Origin: CAYPHA01 sp964410215
GTDB lineage: Bacteria; Calditrichota; Calditrichia; Calditrichales; CAYPHA01
Assembly: GCA_964410215.1 (NCBI GenBank)
Contig: CAYPHA010000023.1
Span: 1-63,025 of the forward strand
Length of the DNA stretch: 63,025 nucleotides
Direction: 5' to 3'
Shown here: one piece after another, positions 18,283 to 27,500 of the stretch
Layout: each line of letters opens with the position of its first letter
How positions within the stretch are numbered: position 1 is the first letter of the stretch
The notes under the pieces: model-generated
Seen by the model: the letters and a program-made list of their open reading frames with translations, nothing else
Databases searched by the model: none
Told to the model about the DNA's origin: nothing
Position numbers and translations under genes: made by a program

Positions 18283-18397
18283 TTTAACGGCTCCTTAATT
18301 TTAATACATTTCATTCAGATAACTGCCTGGACCTGTTAGTTAAGCTTCGGGAATTCCACAGTGCCTTGCATATATTCAAATATAGCTTTTTTTTCGG

Positions 18398-20509
18398 TCA
18401 AGTTTGGTCCTTAACTTTTAAGAACCGGGCATTGACGGCCACAATAACGGTACTAAGCGACATCAGCACTGCTCCCATTGCCGGATTCAATATGATACCA
18501 TAGGCGGACAGCACACCAGCAGCCAACGGAATAGCAAAGGCATTATAACCCGTTGCCCAGACCAGATTTTGCACCATCTTGCGATACGTCGCCTTTGCTA
18601 GGGCAATAATATCAACAGCATCCTGGGGATTGCTGCGGACAAGCACAATATCCGCTGTTTCTACTGCCACATCGGTCCCGGCGCCTATGGCGATGCCGAC
18701 ATCGGCCTGAGCCAGAGCGGGCGCGTCATTTACACCATCACCGGTCATGGCAACAACCATACTGCGTGACTGCACCTCTTTAACCTTATCCGCTTTTTCA
18801 TTCGGTAGCACTTCTGCGAAATAATCATCCAGACCGAGCTCTCTAGCCACATAGTCGGCTACCTGTTTGTTATCTCCAGTCAACATCATGGCCTGAATGC
18901 CCATTTCCTTCAACCGGTCGATGGCCCCTTTAGACTCTTTGCGTATAATATCCGCCAATGCAATAGCGCCCTGAAGTTCATTTTCCACAAGTACAAACAC
19001 AACCGTTTTACCCTGAGAATTCAGCTCATCAATTTTTTCATTGGAATATTTTATGTCATTTTCCCGCAGGTAGCCCGGACTGACCACCATTATTTCTTTC
19101 CCTTCCACCTTACCTTTTGCACCTTTCCCGGAAATGGCCTTAAAATCAGATACATTTTTATAATTTTCCACGGATTTTACAATACCTTTGGCAATGGGAT
19201 GTTCCGAATTTTTTTCAACAGACGCCGCATAGGTAAGCAGTCCTTTATCATCCAATGATCCGTTCAAAATAACCGTATCTGTTACCCCGAATTTTCCTTC
19301 GGTCAGTGTACCGGTTTTATCAAAGATAATCGCCTGCAGATTGCGCGCAGCTTCAAAAGCCGCCCGGTTGCGAATTAGTAAACCGTTGCGGGCAGAAATT
19401 GCAGTGGATACTGCTACCACCAAAGGAATTGCCAATCCCAGCGCGTGAGGACAAGTGATCACCATAACCGTAACGGTGCGTTCCAGTGCATATACGAAAT
19501 CCTGGTTAATGACGACCAGCCATACAAACATGGTTATCGCACCCGCAGATAAGGCAATAATCGTAAGCCAGAAAGCCGCTTTATCAGCCAGATTCTGTGT
19601 TTTGGATTTACTTGCCTGAGCTTTCCGTACCATATCGACAACCTGTGAAAGAAACGAATCCTTGCCGGTTTTATTTACTTCAATGGTTATAGAGCCTTCG
19701 CCGTTGATAGCGCCGCCGATGACTTTGCCACCTTCGGATTTTGCCACTGGTTTGGATTCACCGGTGATCATGGCTTCATTTACGGTGGTTTCCCCTTCCT
19801 TAATATTACCGTCAGCAGGAATTTTTTCGCCGGGTTTTATTAAAACCCTGTCACCTAAACGCAGTTCGTCCAAAGGAACATCTTTCACACTGCCGTCTTC
19901 CATTAATTTATGAGCCTCTGATGGCATTAATTTGGCGAGTTCCTCCAGTGCGCGGGATGCGCCCATCACCGAACGCATTTCAATCCAGTGCCCCAGCAGC
20001 ATGATAACCACCAATGTGGCCAGTTCCCAGAAAAAAATCTTCCCCGGGACACCGAATACAACAGCGCTGCTGTATACATAGGAAACCGTAATGGCCAGGG
20101 CAATCAACGTCATCATACCGGGACTTTTTTCTTTCAGTTCATCAAAGAGTCCTTTTAAAAACGGCCAGCCGCCATAGAAAAACACAAATGACGAAACAAG
20201 CAAATTAATGAACAGATCGCCTGTAAATCTGAGGGAATCCCTCAGACCCAGGAATTGCTGGATCATCGGGGAGAATGCCAGGATGGGGAGAGTGGCTGCC
20301 AGCGAAATCCAGAATCGTTTGCGAAAGTCCTCTACCATCTGGGCATGATGGCTGTGATGATCGTGACCGCCACCATGTCCTTCGTGTTGCCCGTGTCCCG
20401 AATGACCATCATCATCATGATCAACCTCATCATCGTGAACATGATGCCTGTGGTCCGGCGATTTCCCTTCTTTTTCATTATTGTGATGGTGTTCATGCTG
20501 ATTAGGCAT
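18398..20509 (-). CDS. copB: Copper/silver-exporting P1B-type ATPase, CopB class
   Basis: About 703 residues from ATG 20509, chosen because AAGGAGG (20524-20518) sits 8 bases upstream; the longer frame would use TTG 20527. The N-terminus is a His-rich metal-binding tail (HEHHHNNEKEG, then many H/D/G residues up to HDHHSHHAQ). The body has P-type ATPase landmarks: the TGES actuator motif, the CPH transmembrane metal site (VITCPHALGLAIPL), the phosphorylation motif DKTGTLT, and MLTGDN and GDGVNDAPAL. CPH in place of CPC defines the CopB (P1B-3) class, exporting Cu or Ag across the inner membrane. It follows the SHOCT gene by 49 bases and likely shares its promoter. Confidence 0.95.
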   Translation of the reverse strand: MPNQHEHHHNNEKEGKSPDHRHHVHDDEVDHDDDGHSGHGQHEGHGGGHDHHSHHAQMVEDFRKRFWISLAATLPILAFSPMIQQFLGLRDSLRFTGDLFINLLVSSFVFFYGGWPFLKGLFDELKEKSPGMMTLIALAITVSYVYSSAVVFGVPGKIFFWELATLVVIMLLGHWIEMRSVMGASRALEELAKLMPSEAHKLMEDGSVKDVPLDELRLGDRVLIKPGEKIPADGNIKEGETTVNEAMITGESKPVAKSEGGKVIGGAINGEGSITIEVNKTGKDSFLSQVVDMVRKAQASKSKTQNLADKAAFWLTIIALSAGAITMFVWLVVINQDFVYALERTVTVMVITCPHALGLAIPLVVAVSTAISARNGLLIRNRAAFEAARNLQAIIFDKTGTLTEGKFGVTDTVILNGSLDDKGLLTYAASVEKNSEHPIAKGIVKSVENYKNVSDFKAISGKGAKGKVEGKEIMVVSPGYLRENDIKYSNEKIDELNSQGKTVVFVLVENELQGAIALADIIRKESKGAIDRLKEMGIQAMMLTGDNKQVADYVARELGLDDYFAEVLPNEKADKVKEVQSRSMVVAMTGDGVNDAPALAQADVGIAIGAGTDVAVETADIVLVRSNPQDAVDIIALAKATYRKMVQNLVWATGYNAFAIPLAAGVLSAYGIILNPAMGAVLMSLSTVIVAVNARFLKVKDQT

Positions 20510-20558
20510 ATTTTCAGCCTCCTTCAAATATATTAATAGAACATTAAATAACAGTTTA

Positions 20559-20783
20559 TCAGCTTAAATCCTTTTTCATTTCCTCGAACACCTCCCTGCC
20601 GATCTCTCCCCGGGCATAGCGTTTTTTAATTATCTCAAGAGGCGTTTCATTTGTTGAGCCCGACTGCCCTTTATTCTGAGAAATTGCTGTAAAGCGTATT
20701 ATTCCCCAGATAATTAGGGCAAACAGAATGATCCATAATAATCCGCTAAGCCACATACAGCCCCATCCCATATCATGCCACAT
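20559..20783 (-). CDS. Small SHOCT-domain membrane protein
   Basis: 74 residues: a membrane helix (about 12-32, LSGLLWIILFALIIWGII), then a SHOCT motif (PLEIIKKRYARGEIGREVFE EMKKDL). SHOCT proteins are small, often next to metal-efflux genes, and lack an assigned activity. It is first in the SHOCT-copB unit. A sigma-54-like element lies 49-64 bases upstream of its ATG. A GGTGA Shine-Dalgarno lies about 7 bases before the start. Confidence 0.85.
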   Translation of the reverse strand: MWHDMGWGCMWLSGLLWIILFALIIWGIIRFTAISQNKGQSGSTNETPLEIIKKRYARGEIGREVFEEMKKDLS

Positions 20784-20831
20784 TGTTGTTCACCATTCTT
20801 TTTTTGTGATTTGCTAGTTATAGTTTATAAC

Positions 20832-20847
20832 TTCAAAATTTGTGCCA
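20832..20847 (-). promoter_or_regulatory. Sigma-54-like -24/-12 promoter before SHOCT-copB
   Basis: The minus strand reads TGGCACAAATTTTGAA, 14 of 16 positions of TGGCACGNNNNTTGCW with correct 24/12 spacing. The -12 C is replaced by A, a deviation that may weaken it. Predicted initiation is near 20821, leaving a leader of about 38 bases before the SHOCT ATG. Next upstream is an inverted repeat AACTTA/TAAGTT (20850-20870), then CTACAAT (20877-20883), which matches the half-site found in the cus enhancer region. Confidence 0.5.
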
Positions 20848-20893
20848 AAAACTTAAATGTTTTGTAAGTTTTTTAACTACAATAAGTTACAGT

Positions 20894-21091
20894 TCAGCCC
20901 CCCCCGACTGATCTCTTGTTTACAGACCTACCATATTTTCCCAGAATAATAGCAAAGAACCGGGGTGTGTGAATTTTCAGGAAACTCTGATAGATTTGAT
21001 GTAGCCCTATATTGAAGAATCCTTCCTGGTTAAGCGCATGATATACTTCTTCGGTTTTTCGATGGCGTATATAGGCTTTGATAAGTTTCAT
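20894..21091 (-). pseudogene. Truncated PII-like (GlnB/PII-NG type) gene
   Basis: A strong Shine-Dalgarno (GAGGAGGA) precedes ATG 21091. The first 28 residues (MKLIKAYIRHRKTEEVYHAL, then NQEGFFNI) match the beginning of PII signal-transduction proteins. The rest (to residue 65) does not look like PII, and family members run about 100-115 residues. Reading in the next frame after residue 28 gives SEFPENSHTPVL, which recalls the PII segment around YTPVAKLE. This suggests a frameshift in a decaying gene. A run of eight C bases lies near the end of the frame. PII-like proteins next to CusA-type pumps are known, so this may be a lost regulator of the efflux system. A sequencing or assembly indel is the main alternative. 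Confidence 0.55.
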
Positions 21092-21335
21092 TGCTTTCCT
21101 CCTCAAAAATTAAAATAGACTCTAGACTGATTTTCTCGGAAGTCTTTTTCTGACAAACAGTCAAGTCTCTTAATCAACAGTTTATAGAGGCGCTGTTCAT
21201 GCTAAGTCTTTCCCTTTGTTAACCGAAGTTCACTTTCGGAATAGTTCACTCAGGACATTGCTAGCCACAACAGACGATAAATCCAATGACTAAAATTGTT
21301 TCGGGTTTGAAGATCCCCTGAATTACAACATCATT

Positions 21336-23114
21336 TCATTCGATCGTACTGGTTACCTCTCCGCAGGTAAGCATGGAGGCGCCATAATAGGGATTTCGAA
21401 TATCTTTCTCTTTACTCAGCCAGTCGGCGCCTTTGTTACTGTCTGCCATGGGGCAGTGCTGGACGTAAATCGTTTCACTGCCCGGACGGAACGCCTGTGC
21501 CATGATGATCATGGCGTCCGATATATCCTGAAAGGCTTTACGCAATTCCTCAATTGTCTGATAGTGATGAACATGCTCCAACCCGTTGCTTAATTTTGCT
21601 GCATTATTCATCCATATATTCTGAGCTTCGCCTTTGAATAGTCCCATATCCACCTGACCGAGTGTCCGGCGCAGCTCTTTTCCGGCTTGCACCGCCCTCC
21701 CGAAATTATCGTTCACAAGATGATTTTTCAGATCAAAATAGTTATTATATAATGGTTCCAATACATACTGTGCCTTTTCCGAAATGGGTACGTTCTCCCG
21801 GGGTGCTGACCCGGGCATTTCCTGCATGGCGCCTTGTCCGCCATGATCGTGTCCGGTCATGCTTACTCCGCCTTCGGGATTCATCATGCTTGGTTTTCCC
21901 GCTAATTGCGCGGCGGCATCGATGCTGAAAGTGCCATGGACAGCGATTTCTTCTTCCGCCTCGAGTCCCTGTGCGATAATATAACTATCACCTAATGCCG
22001 GCCCGAGCGTCACTTCACGCATTAAAAAATGTACGGCATCGGCACTGGTCTGTTTCACATAAACCAGCGAGCGTTCACCGGTCCACATCACCGCTGTTTT
22101 GGGCACGATAAGCGCTTCTCCCCTGTCCGTCAGAGTCGCTTTAACCAAACCCGAAGCAAACATCTGCGGTTTGAGCAGCTGGTTATTATTTTTCACTGAT
22201 ACACGTGCTTTGGCCACCCGTGTCCCGGGATCTATCACCGGATCGATATAATCGATGACGCCCGAAAAATTCTTTCCCGGCAATGCGGCGATCGTGAAAG
22301 TAATATTATTACCGCGCCTGATCCAGGGCAGGTCCGATTCGTAAACATCAAAGAATACCCAGACCGACGATAAATCGGCGATCCGGTAGAGACCCTTTCC
22401 TTTCCGGATATAATCGCCTGAATTTACCATTTTCTGCGTCACATAGCCCGACACGTCGGCAAGCACCGGAAATGAATCCCGCGGTTTACCGCTGTTAAGT
22501 ATGTTATTAATCTGCGCTTCGCTCAGTTTCCAGTTTTTGAGTTTTTCAACGGCGGCGGCAAACAGCTCCGGTTGGGTCTTTTTAATCTTCCACGCTTCAA
22601 AGAGTTCTTCCTGAGCAGTGACCAGTTCAGGCGAATACATATTGGCAATCACCTGTCCTTCCGTAACATAATCACCGGTGAAATTAACCATCAGTTTTTC
22701 GATGCGACCCGGAATATGCGACGATTGCGTGAACAGCAGCCGTTCATCCGTTTCCACCTTACCATTGAGACGTATTTCTTTAACCGGTTCCTTCTTGCCG
22801 ACAATGGCTGTCCGCACATTTGCCAGTTGCATCGCGGTTTCGGACATGCGGATGGCCATCGCGTCCCTTTCACCGGAATCGTCACCCACCGGAATCAGAT
22901 CCATGCCGCAGATGGGGCAGTCACCCGGCTCATTTTGCCGGATCTGCGGATGCATGGAACAGGTCCAGGTGGCTTCCTTTGCAAATTCCGTACTATGATC
23001 ATGCATGTCAGCCTTTTCGTCAGAGCCACCACTAAAAAGCAGCCAGCCGATCAGGATTCCAGTCAGCAGCATTGCGGCGGCGATGATTAAGATTTTTTTG
23101 TTGGTTGCGGTCAT
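21336..23114 (-). CDS. cusB: RND efflux periplasmic adaptor CusB-like, with HMBD and DUF3347 domains
   Basis: 592 residues. An N-terminal membrane anchor (IIAAAMLLTGILIGWLLFSG) is followed by an HMBD metal-binding module (residues 50-76, TCSMHPQIRQNEPGDCPICG). Next come barrel-sandwich, hairpin and beta-barrel parts of a membrane-fusion protein (LMVNFTGDYVTEGQVIANMY; ADVSGYVTQKMVNSGDYIRK). A C-terminal DUF3347 domain ends with QHCPMA and RNPYYGASMLTCGEV. It links the inner-membrane pump to the outer-membrane channel and can hand metal over. The ATG follows GAGGAT by about 7 bases. It is the last intact gene of the cus operon. The fusion of HMBD and DUF3347 to CusB is typical of FCB bacteria. 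Confidence 0.94.
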   Translation of the reverse strand: MTATNKKILIIAAAMLLTGILIGWLLFSGGSDEKADMHDHSTEFAKEATWTCSMHPQIRQNEPGDCPICGMDLIPVGDDSGERDAMAIRMSETAMQLANVRTAIVGKKEPVKEIRLNGKVETDERLLFTQSSHIPGRIEKLMVNFTGDYVTEGQVIANMYSPELVTAQEELFEAWKIKKTQPELFAAAVEKLKNWKLSEAQINNILNSGKPRDSFPVLADVSGYVTQKMVNSGDYIRKGKGLYRIADLSSVWVFFDVYESDLPWIRRGNNITFTIAALPGKNFSGVIDYIDPVIDPGTRVAKARVSVKNNNQLLKPQMFASGLVKATLTDRGEALIVPKTAVMWTGERSLVYVKQTSADAVHFLMREVTLGPALGDSYIIAQGLEAEEEIAVHGTFSIDAAAQLAGKPSMMNPEGGVSMTGHDHGGQGAMQEMPGSAPRENVPISEKAQYVLEPLYNNYFDLKNHLVNDNFGRAVQAGKELRRTLGQVDMGLFKGEAQNIWMNNAAKLSNGLEHVHHYQTIEELRKAFQDISDAMIIMAQAFRPGSETIYVQHCPMADSNKGADWLSKEKDIRNPYYGASMLTCGEVTSTIE

Positions 23115-23198
23115 TTGAATATCCTCTGTAAATGAACTTGTCCTGAATAGAACTATATTTTTACCTGTGCGAAAATTCTATTGACCCACCTCTTTATT

Positions 23199-23227
23199 CC
23201 CCCACCCTGATCCGGTCAGGGAGGGGG
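23199..23227. repeat. GC-rich 11-bp hairpin between cusC and cusB
   Basis: CCCCC-A-CCCTGA (23199-23210), a 5-base loop, then TCAGGG-A-GGGGG (23216-23227) form a stem of 11 pairs with one A-A mismatch. It lies inside the operon, about 85 bases before the cusB ATG. No U-run follows, so full termination is not expected. It could stabilise the upstream message or reduce cusB expression. It may also be a dispersed intergenic repeat. Confidence 0.7.
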
Positions 23228-23275
23228 TTAGGGGGAGGGTTATTCCAGCCTCTCAATTTTTATATGCAAAATCAT

Positions 23276-24511
23276 CTATCTTTCTTTTGCGGTCAGATAA
23301 TACATCTTTTCCACAACTATATGAAACTGCGCCAGCGCTGTTGCTTTTAGTTTCTGATATTTGAGCAGTTGCTGTTCCATCCGGAGAACTTCTTCAAAGG
23401 CCTTGCCGGCGTTGTCGTATGCACTAAACAGGAGGTTCAGCGCCTGCCGGGATGTTTTGATTTGGTTATCATAAAGCGCAATTAAATCCCGTTGTTTACT
23501 GATCTCAAACCACAGGGTTTCATAATCGCTGATCAGCCGGTTACGCAGGTCTTCCTGACGCAGGCGGTAACCTTGCTGCATCAGCAGGGCCTCTTCCCGT
23601 GCAGCTCTGTATTTGCTTCGGAAAATGGGAATACTCACCGATATCATCGGCATAATGACATCTTTGCCGTTATCCGCAATATTCATATCTGTGCGCTCGT
23701 CGACCATTACATAATCGATACCCAGGCCGAATTTGGGCAAACCCTGTTTCACGGCAGCCCGCTCGGCGGCCTGCGCCGACTGGTATTTTAGGTCCAGCTC
23801 CCGCAAAAGCGGATTGTTGGCCAGCATCGAGTCTTTCAATGCAGTGACCCGGAACATATCCGCCTTCAGTGTATCGGCAATTTGCACCGGCGTATCTTCC
23901 GTCCTGTTGAGTATTTTGTTAAAAGCCGTTAGCAGCGGCTTCTGCTTTTCGTTTAAGATCTTTAAATTGGTTTGGGCTTCTTTCAATGTCATGTCCACAC
24001 GTAACACATCCACCAGGTTGCCGGCTCCGTTTTCGAATTTTTTCGTGGCCATGTTTTTATACATTTCAAGTATTCTGATGTTTTCCCGCTCAATGTCTCT
24101 CCAGCGCTCAAACTCGTATAATGGATAATATGCCGCGGCCACCTGGTAGTAAAGTTTATTGCTGGCGTCGATAAAGGCCTGTAATTCAGCCTCAGCCGCC
24201 AATGCGGCGGCGTCTCCCTGTGCGGAGAGCGTGCCGAACCATGGGAACATCTGGGTTAAACTGAATTTTGCCCGCTGCGGTCCTACCCGGGTTTCCACAT
24301 TGGATACGAAATACCCGAATGAAAATATCGGATCAGGCAGGGAACTGAGCTGCGATACTTTTTGTATTGCAGCCTCATATGCTTTGTATTTGGCCTGCAG
24401 CCCGGGATTATTCCCGGCGGCGATCCGGAAATATTCGTCCGGAGTTTGAGCGTAGCCGGAGTGAACAGTGCACAAAAAAAGCAAAAGGATAATGCTTATG
24501 TTTTTCATCAT
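23276..24511 (-). CDS. cusC: TolC-family outer-membrane efflux channel (CusC-like)
   Basis: 411 residues with a signal peptide (ISIILLLFLCTVHSGYAQ) and the long helical repeats of the OEP family (SQLSSLPDPIFSFGYFVSN; DLRNRLISDYETLWFEISKQ). It completes the tripartite CusCBA-type pump across the outer membrane. It has no lipobox Cys, unlike E. coli CusC. The start overlaps the cusA stop in an ATGA arrangement (24511-24508), implying translational coupling. The symbol is by position and family. Confidence 0.9.
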   Translation of the reverse strand: MMKNISIILLLFLCTVHSGYAQTPDEYFRIAAGNNPGLQAKYKAYEAAIQKVSQLSSLPDPIFSFGYFVSNVETRVGPQRAKFSLTQMFPWFGTLSAQGDAAALAAEAELQAFIDASNKLYYQVAAAYYPLYEFERWRDIERENIRILEMYKNMATKKFENGAGNLVDVLRVDMTLKEAQTNLKILNEKQKPLLTAFNKILNRTEDTPVQIADTLKADMFRVTALKDSMLANNPLLRELDLKYQSAQAAERAAVKQGLPKFGLGIDYVMVDERTDMNIADNGKDVIMPMISVSIPIFRSKYRAAREEALLMQQGYRLRQEDLRNRLISDYETLWFEISKQRDLIALYDNQIKTSRQALNLLFSAYDNAGKAFEEVLRMEQQLLKYQKLKATALAQFHIVVEKMYYLTAKER

Positions 24512-27500
24512 TGACTCTCTCTAAGTTTTCTTTCTTCCCGCCAGGCATATAAAACAGGCACGATAAAATAGGTTATCACAGCCACCAGCATACCGCCGAC
24601 AGCAGGAATGGCCATCGGAACCATTACATCCGCGCCGCGGCCGGTGGAAGTTAAAACAGGCAGCAGGGCAATAATCGTGGTTACGGTGGTTATAATGGCC
24701 GGGCGGATGCGGCGCAGACCGGCTGCAACCACAGCCTCACGGATACCCTGTAGGGTTTCCGGTCGCCTGCGCCTAAAACTCTGATCCAGATAAGTTGCCA
24801 TAAGTACGCCGTCATCGGTTGCAATACCGAACAGGGCGATAAATCCCACCCATACGGCAACACTTAGATTGATGACGCTCATCTGAAACAAATCACGCAT
24901 ATTCGTGTCAAACAGTGCAAGGTTGAAAAACCAGTCCTGACCGTAGAACCACAACAGAATGAATCCGCCGCTGAAAGCCATTGTAATACCGGAGAAAATC
25001 ATCAGGGTTGTACTGACAGAACGAAACTGGAAATACAGGATCAAAAATACAATCAACAGGACAACGGGAATCACAATCGATAGTCGTTTCTCAGCGCGTA
25101 ACTGGTTTTCATAACTGCCGGAAAATTTGTAGCTCACACCCGCAGGCACGGTCACATCGCCGTTTTGGATTTTTTTCTGAATCGTTCTCTGGGCATCCTC
25201 CACCACATCCACCTCGGCATAGCCCGGTTTTTTATCAAACAGTACATAACTGACCAGGAACGTTTCTTCGCTTTTTATCGCCTGCGGACCGCGTACATAT
25301 TCCACATCAATTATCTGTTTCAACGGAATTTGCGCACCAGTAGGCGTGGCGATCAGAATTTTTCCCAGTGATTCCGGGTCGTCACGTAATTCCCGCGGAT
25401 AGCGCACCCGCACCGGAAAGCGCTCCCGCCCTTCAACAGTGGATGTGATTTGCATGCCCCCGATGGCTGTCTCGATGGTTTGCTGCACATCTTCTATATT
25501 CAATCCATAACGGGCAATTTCATGACGATCGATATTGAGGAGCAGATAGGGTTTGCCGATCACGCGATCGGCAAACACGGCCTCGGTCTTTACCGAGGGC
25601 ACCTGTTTTAGAATCGTTTCCAGTCTCATACCGAATTGTTCAATGGTTTTCAGATCGGGACCGTATACTTTAATACCCATGGGGGCGCGCATACCGGTTT
25701 GCAGCATCACAAGGCGCGTTTCGATGGGCTGCAGCTTCGGCGCCGAAGTTACGCCTGGAATGTTGCTGGCCTTGACGATCTCTGTCCAGATATCATCCGG
25801 GGAGCGGATATGTTCACGCCAGTTACGGAAATAGCGGCCGTCATCATCCGGCACCAGTTGTGCTTTGGTGATACCGTGCTCCAGCGCTGCGGCATTGGAC
25901 AGGCTGTCGCCCGTTTTAAGGATGAAACGTTCGTCGTCATCCACTTTGAAGCGCACCCGGTGCCCTTTGTCATCTAACACAAATTCCGGTTTATAATTAA
26001 TAATATTTTCGAACATGGAAATGGGCGCCGGATCCAGCGCTGATTCGACTCGGCCCAGTTTACCCACCGTCAGTTCAACCTCGGGAATACTGGAAATTAA
26101 CATATCCAGTTGTCCTACAACCTTTCGGTTAAATGCGATACCCGAATGCGGCATGGAAGTCGGCATCAGCAAAAAGCTACCCTCATCGAGCGCCGGCATA
26201 AATTCTTTACCAATACCTGGGATCGCATGGGTCATACCGGACCACACTTTTGTTGTTCGGATATTTAAACCGACCTGATCGAATCCTTTGGCAATGAATC
26301 CGAACACCGAATTGAATCCCAGCCAGATGGTCGCGCCTAATAGGACCAGTACGACGGGGACAGAAAGAAACTTAACTTTGTTTTTCAGCGCCCACTGCAG
26401 CATCGGCTTGTAATAGCGCTCCAATAGGACGAATGCCCCTAAAATGAAGCCTACGAGCAGGGCAACAAAAATGCTGTTTAATAAATGACTTTTCCCCGGA
26501 CCCAGCGGCAACCAGTAAACGGCCAGCAGCCATAATACGCCGATTACTACAATGATCGGACCGGAATTATTTAGTAGATTATGATACCATTTTTGTGTTT
26601 CATTTTCCTTTTTCGCATAGTATTGCCTAATGATACCGGCAATGCCAAATAGAATGAGCATCACCCCTGCCCAGGCATAATCAGCAAACAAGGATACGGC
26701 TCCGGTGATTATCAGCAGCGGATTGATCCATCTGACCAGTGATTTTTGTCTGATTCTGAAGCTAAAAAACCAGTGTGCCAGTGTCGGCAAAATCAGCAGC
26801 GTAACCAGCAGGGCGGAAATGAGTGCAAAGGTTTTGGTAAAAGCCAGCGGCCGGAACAGCTTTCCTTCCGCAGCCTGCATGGTGAAAACCGGTATAAAAC
26901 TCACCACCGTTGTGGATACGGCGGTCAGAATGGCCGACGATACTTCGGCGGCACCGTTGTAAACGGTATCAATTAATTTCTGACCCGGCGGTGCCTTTTC
27001 CAGATGCCTGATGACATTTTCGGATAAAATAACGCCCAGGTCGACCATCGTTCCAATGGCGATGGCAATTCCGGATAGAGCAACAATATTGGCGTCTACC
27101 CCGAAATATCGCATCGAGATAAATACCATCAGCACAGCAATGGGCAATAAACCGGAAATCAGGAAGGAAGCTCTGAGATTAAACATCATGACCACGATTA
27201 CGAGAATTGTGATAATAATCTGCAGGGAAAGGGCTTCCTCCAGGGTGCCTAAGGTCTCATAAATGAGTTGGGTCCGATCATAGAAAGGCACAATCGTAAG
27301 CTGACTTTCCGTGCCATCATCCAGCGTCTTTTTAGGCAAACCCGGCGCGATTTCTGCAATTTTATCTTTGACATTATTAATGACCTGCAACGGATTGGCG
27401 CCATAGCGGGCCACAACCACACCACCGACCACTTCGGCGCCGTCTTTATCCAGCATGCCCCGCCGCGTCGCCGGTCCCAGGGATACAACAGCAATATCAC

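Noticed and set aside
18283..18397. Sigma-54-like AGGCACT upstream of the DUF302 gene
   Set aside because: The -24 half is fair, but nothing resembling TTGC occurs at the correct spacing.
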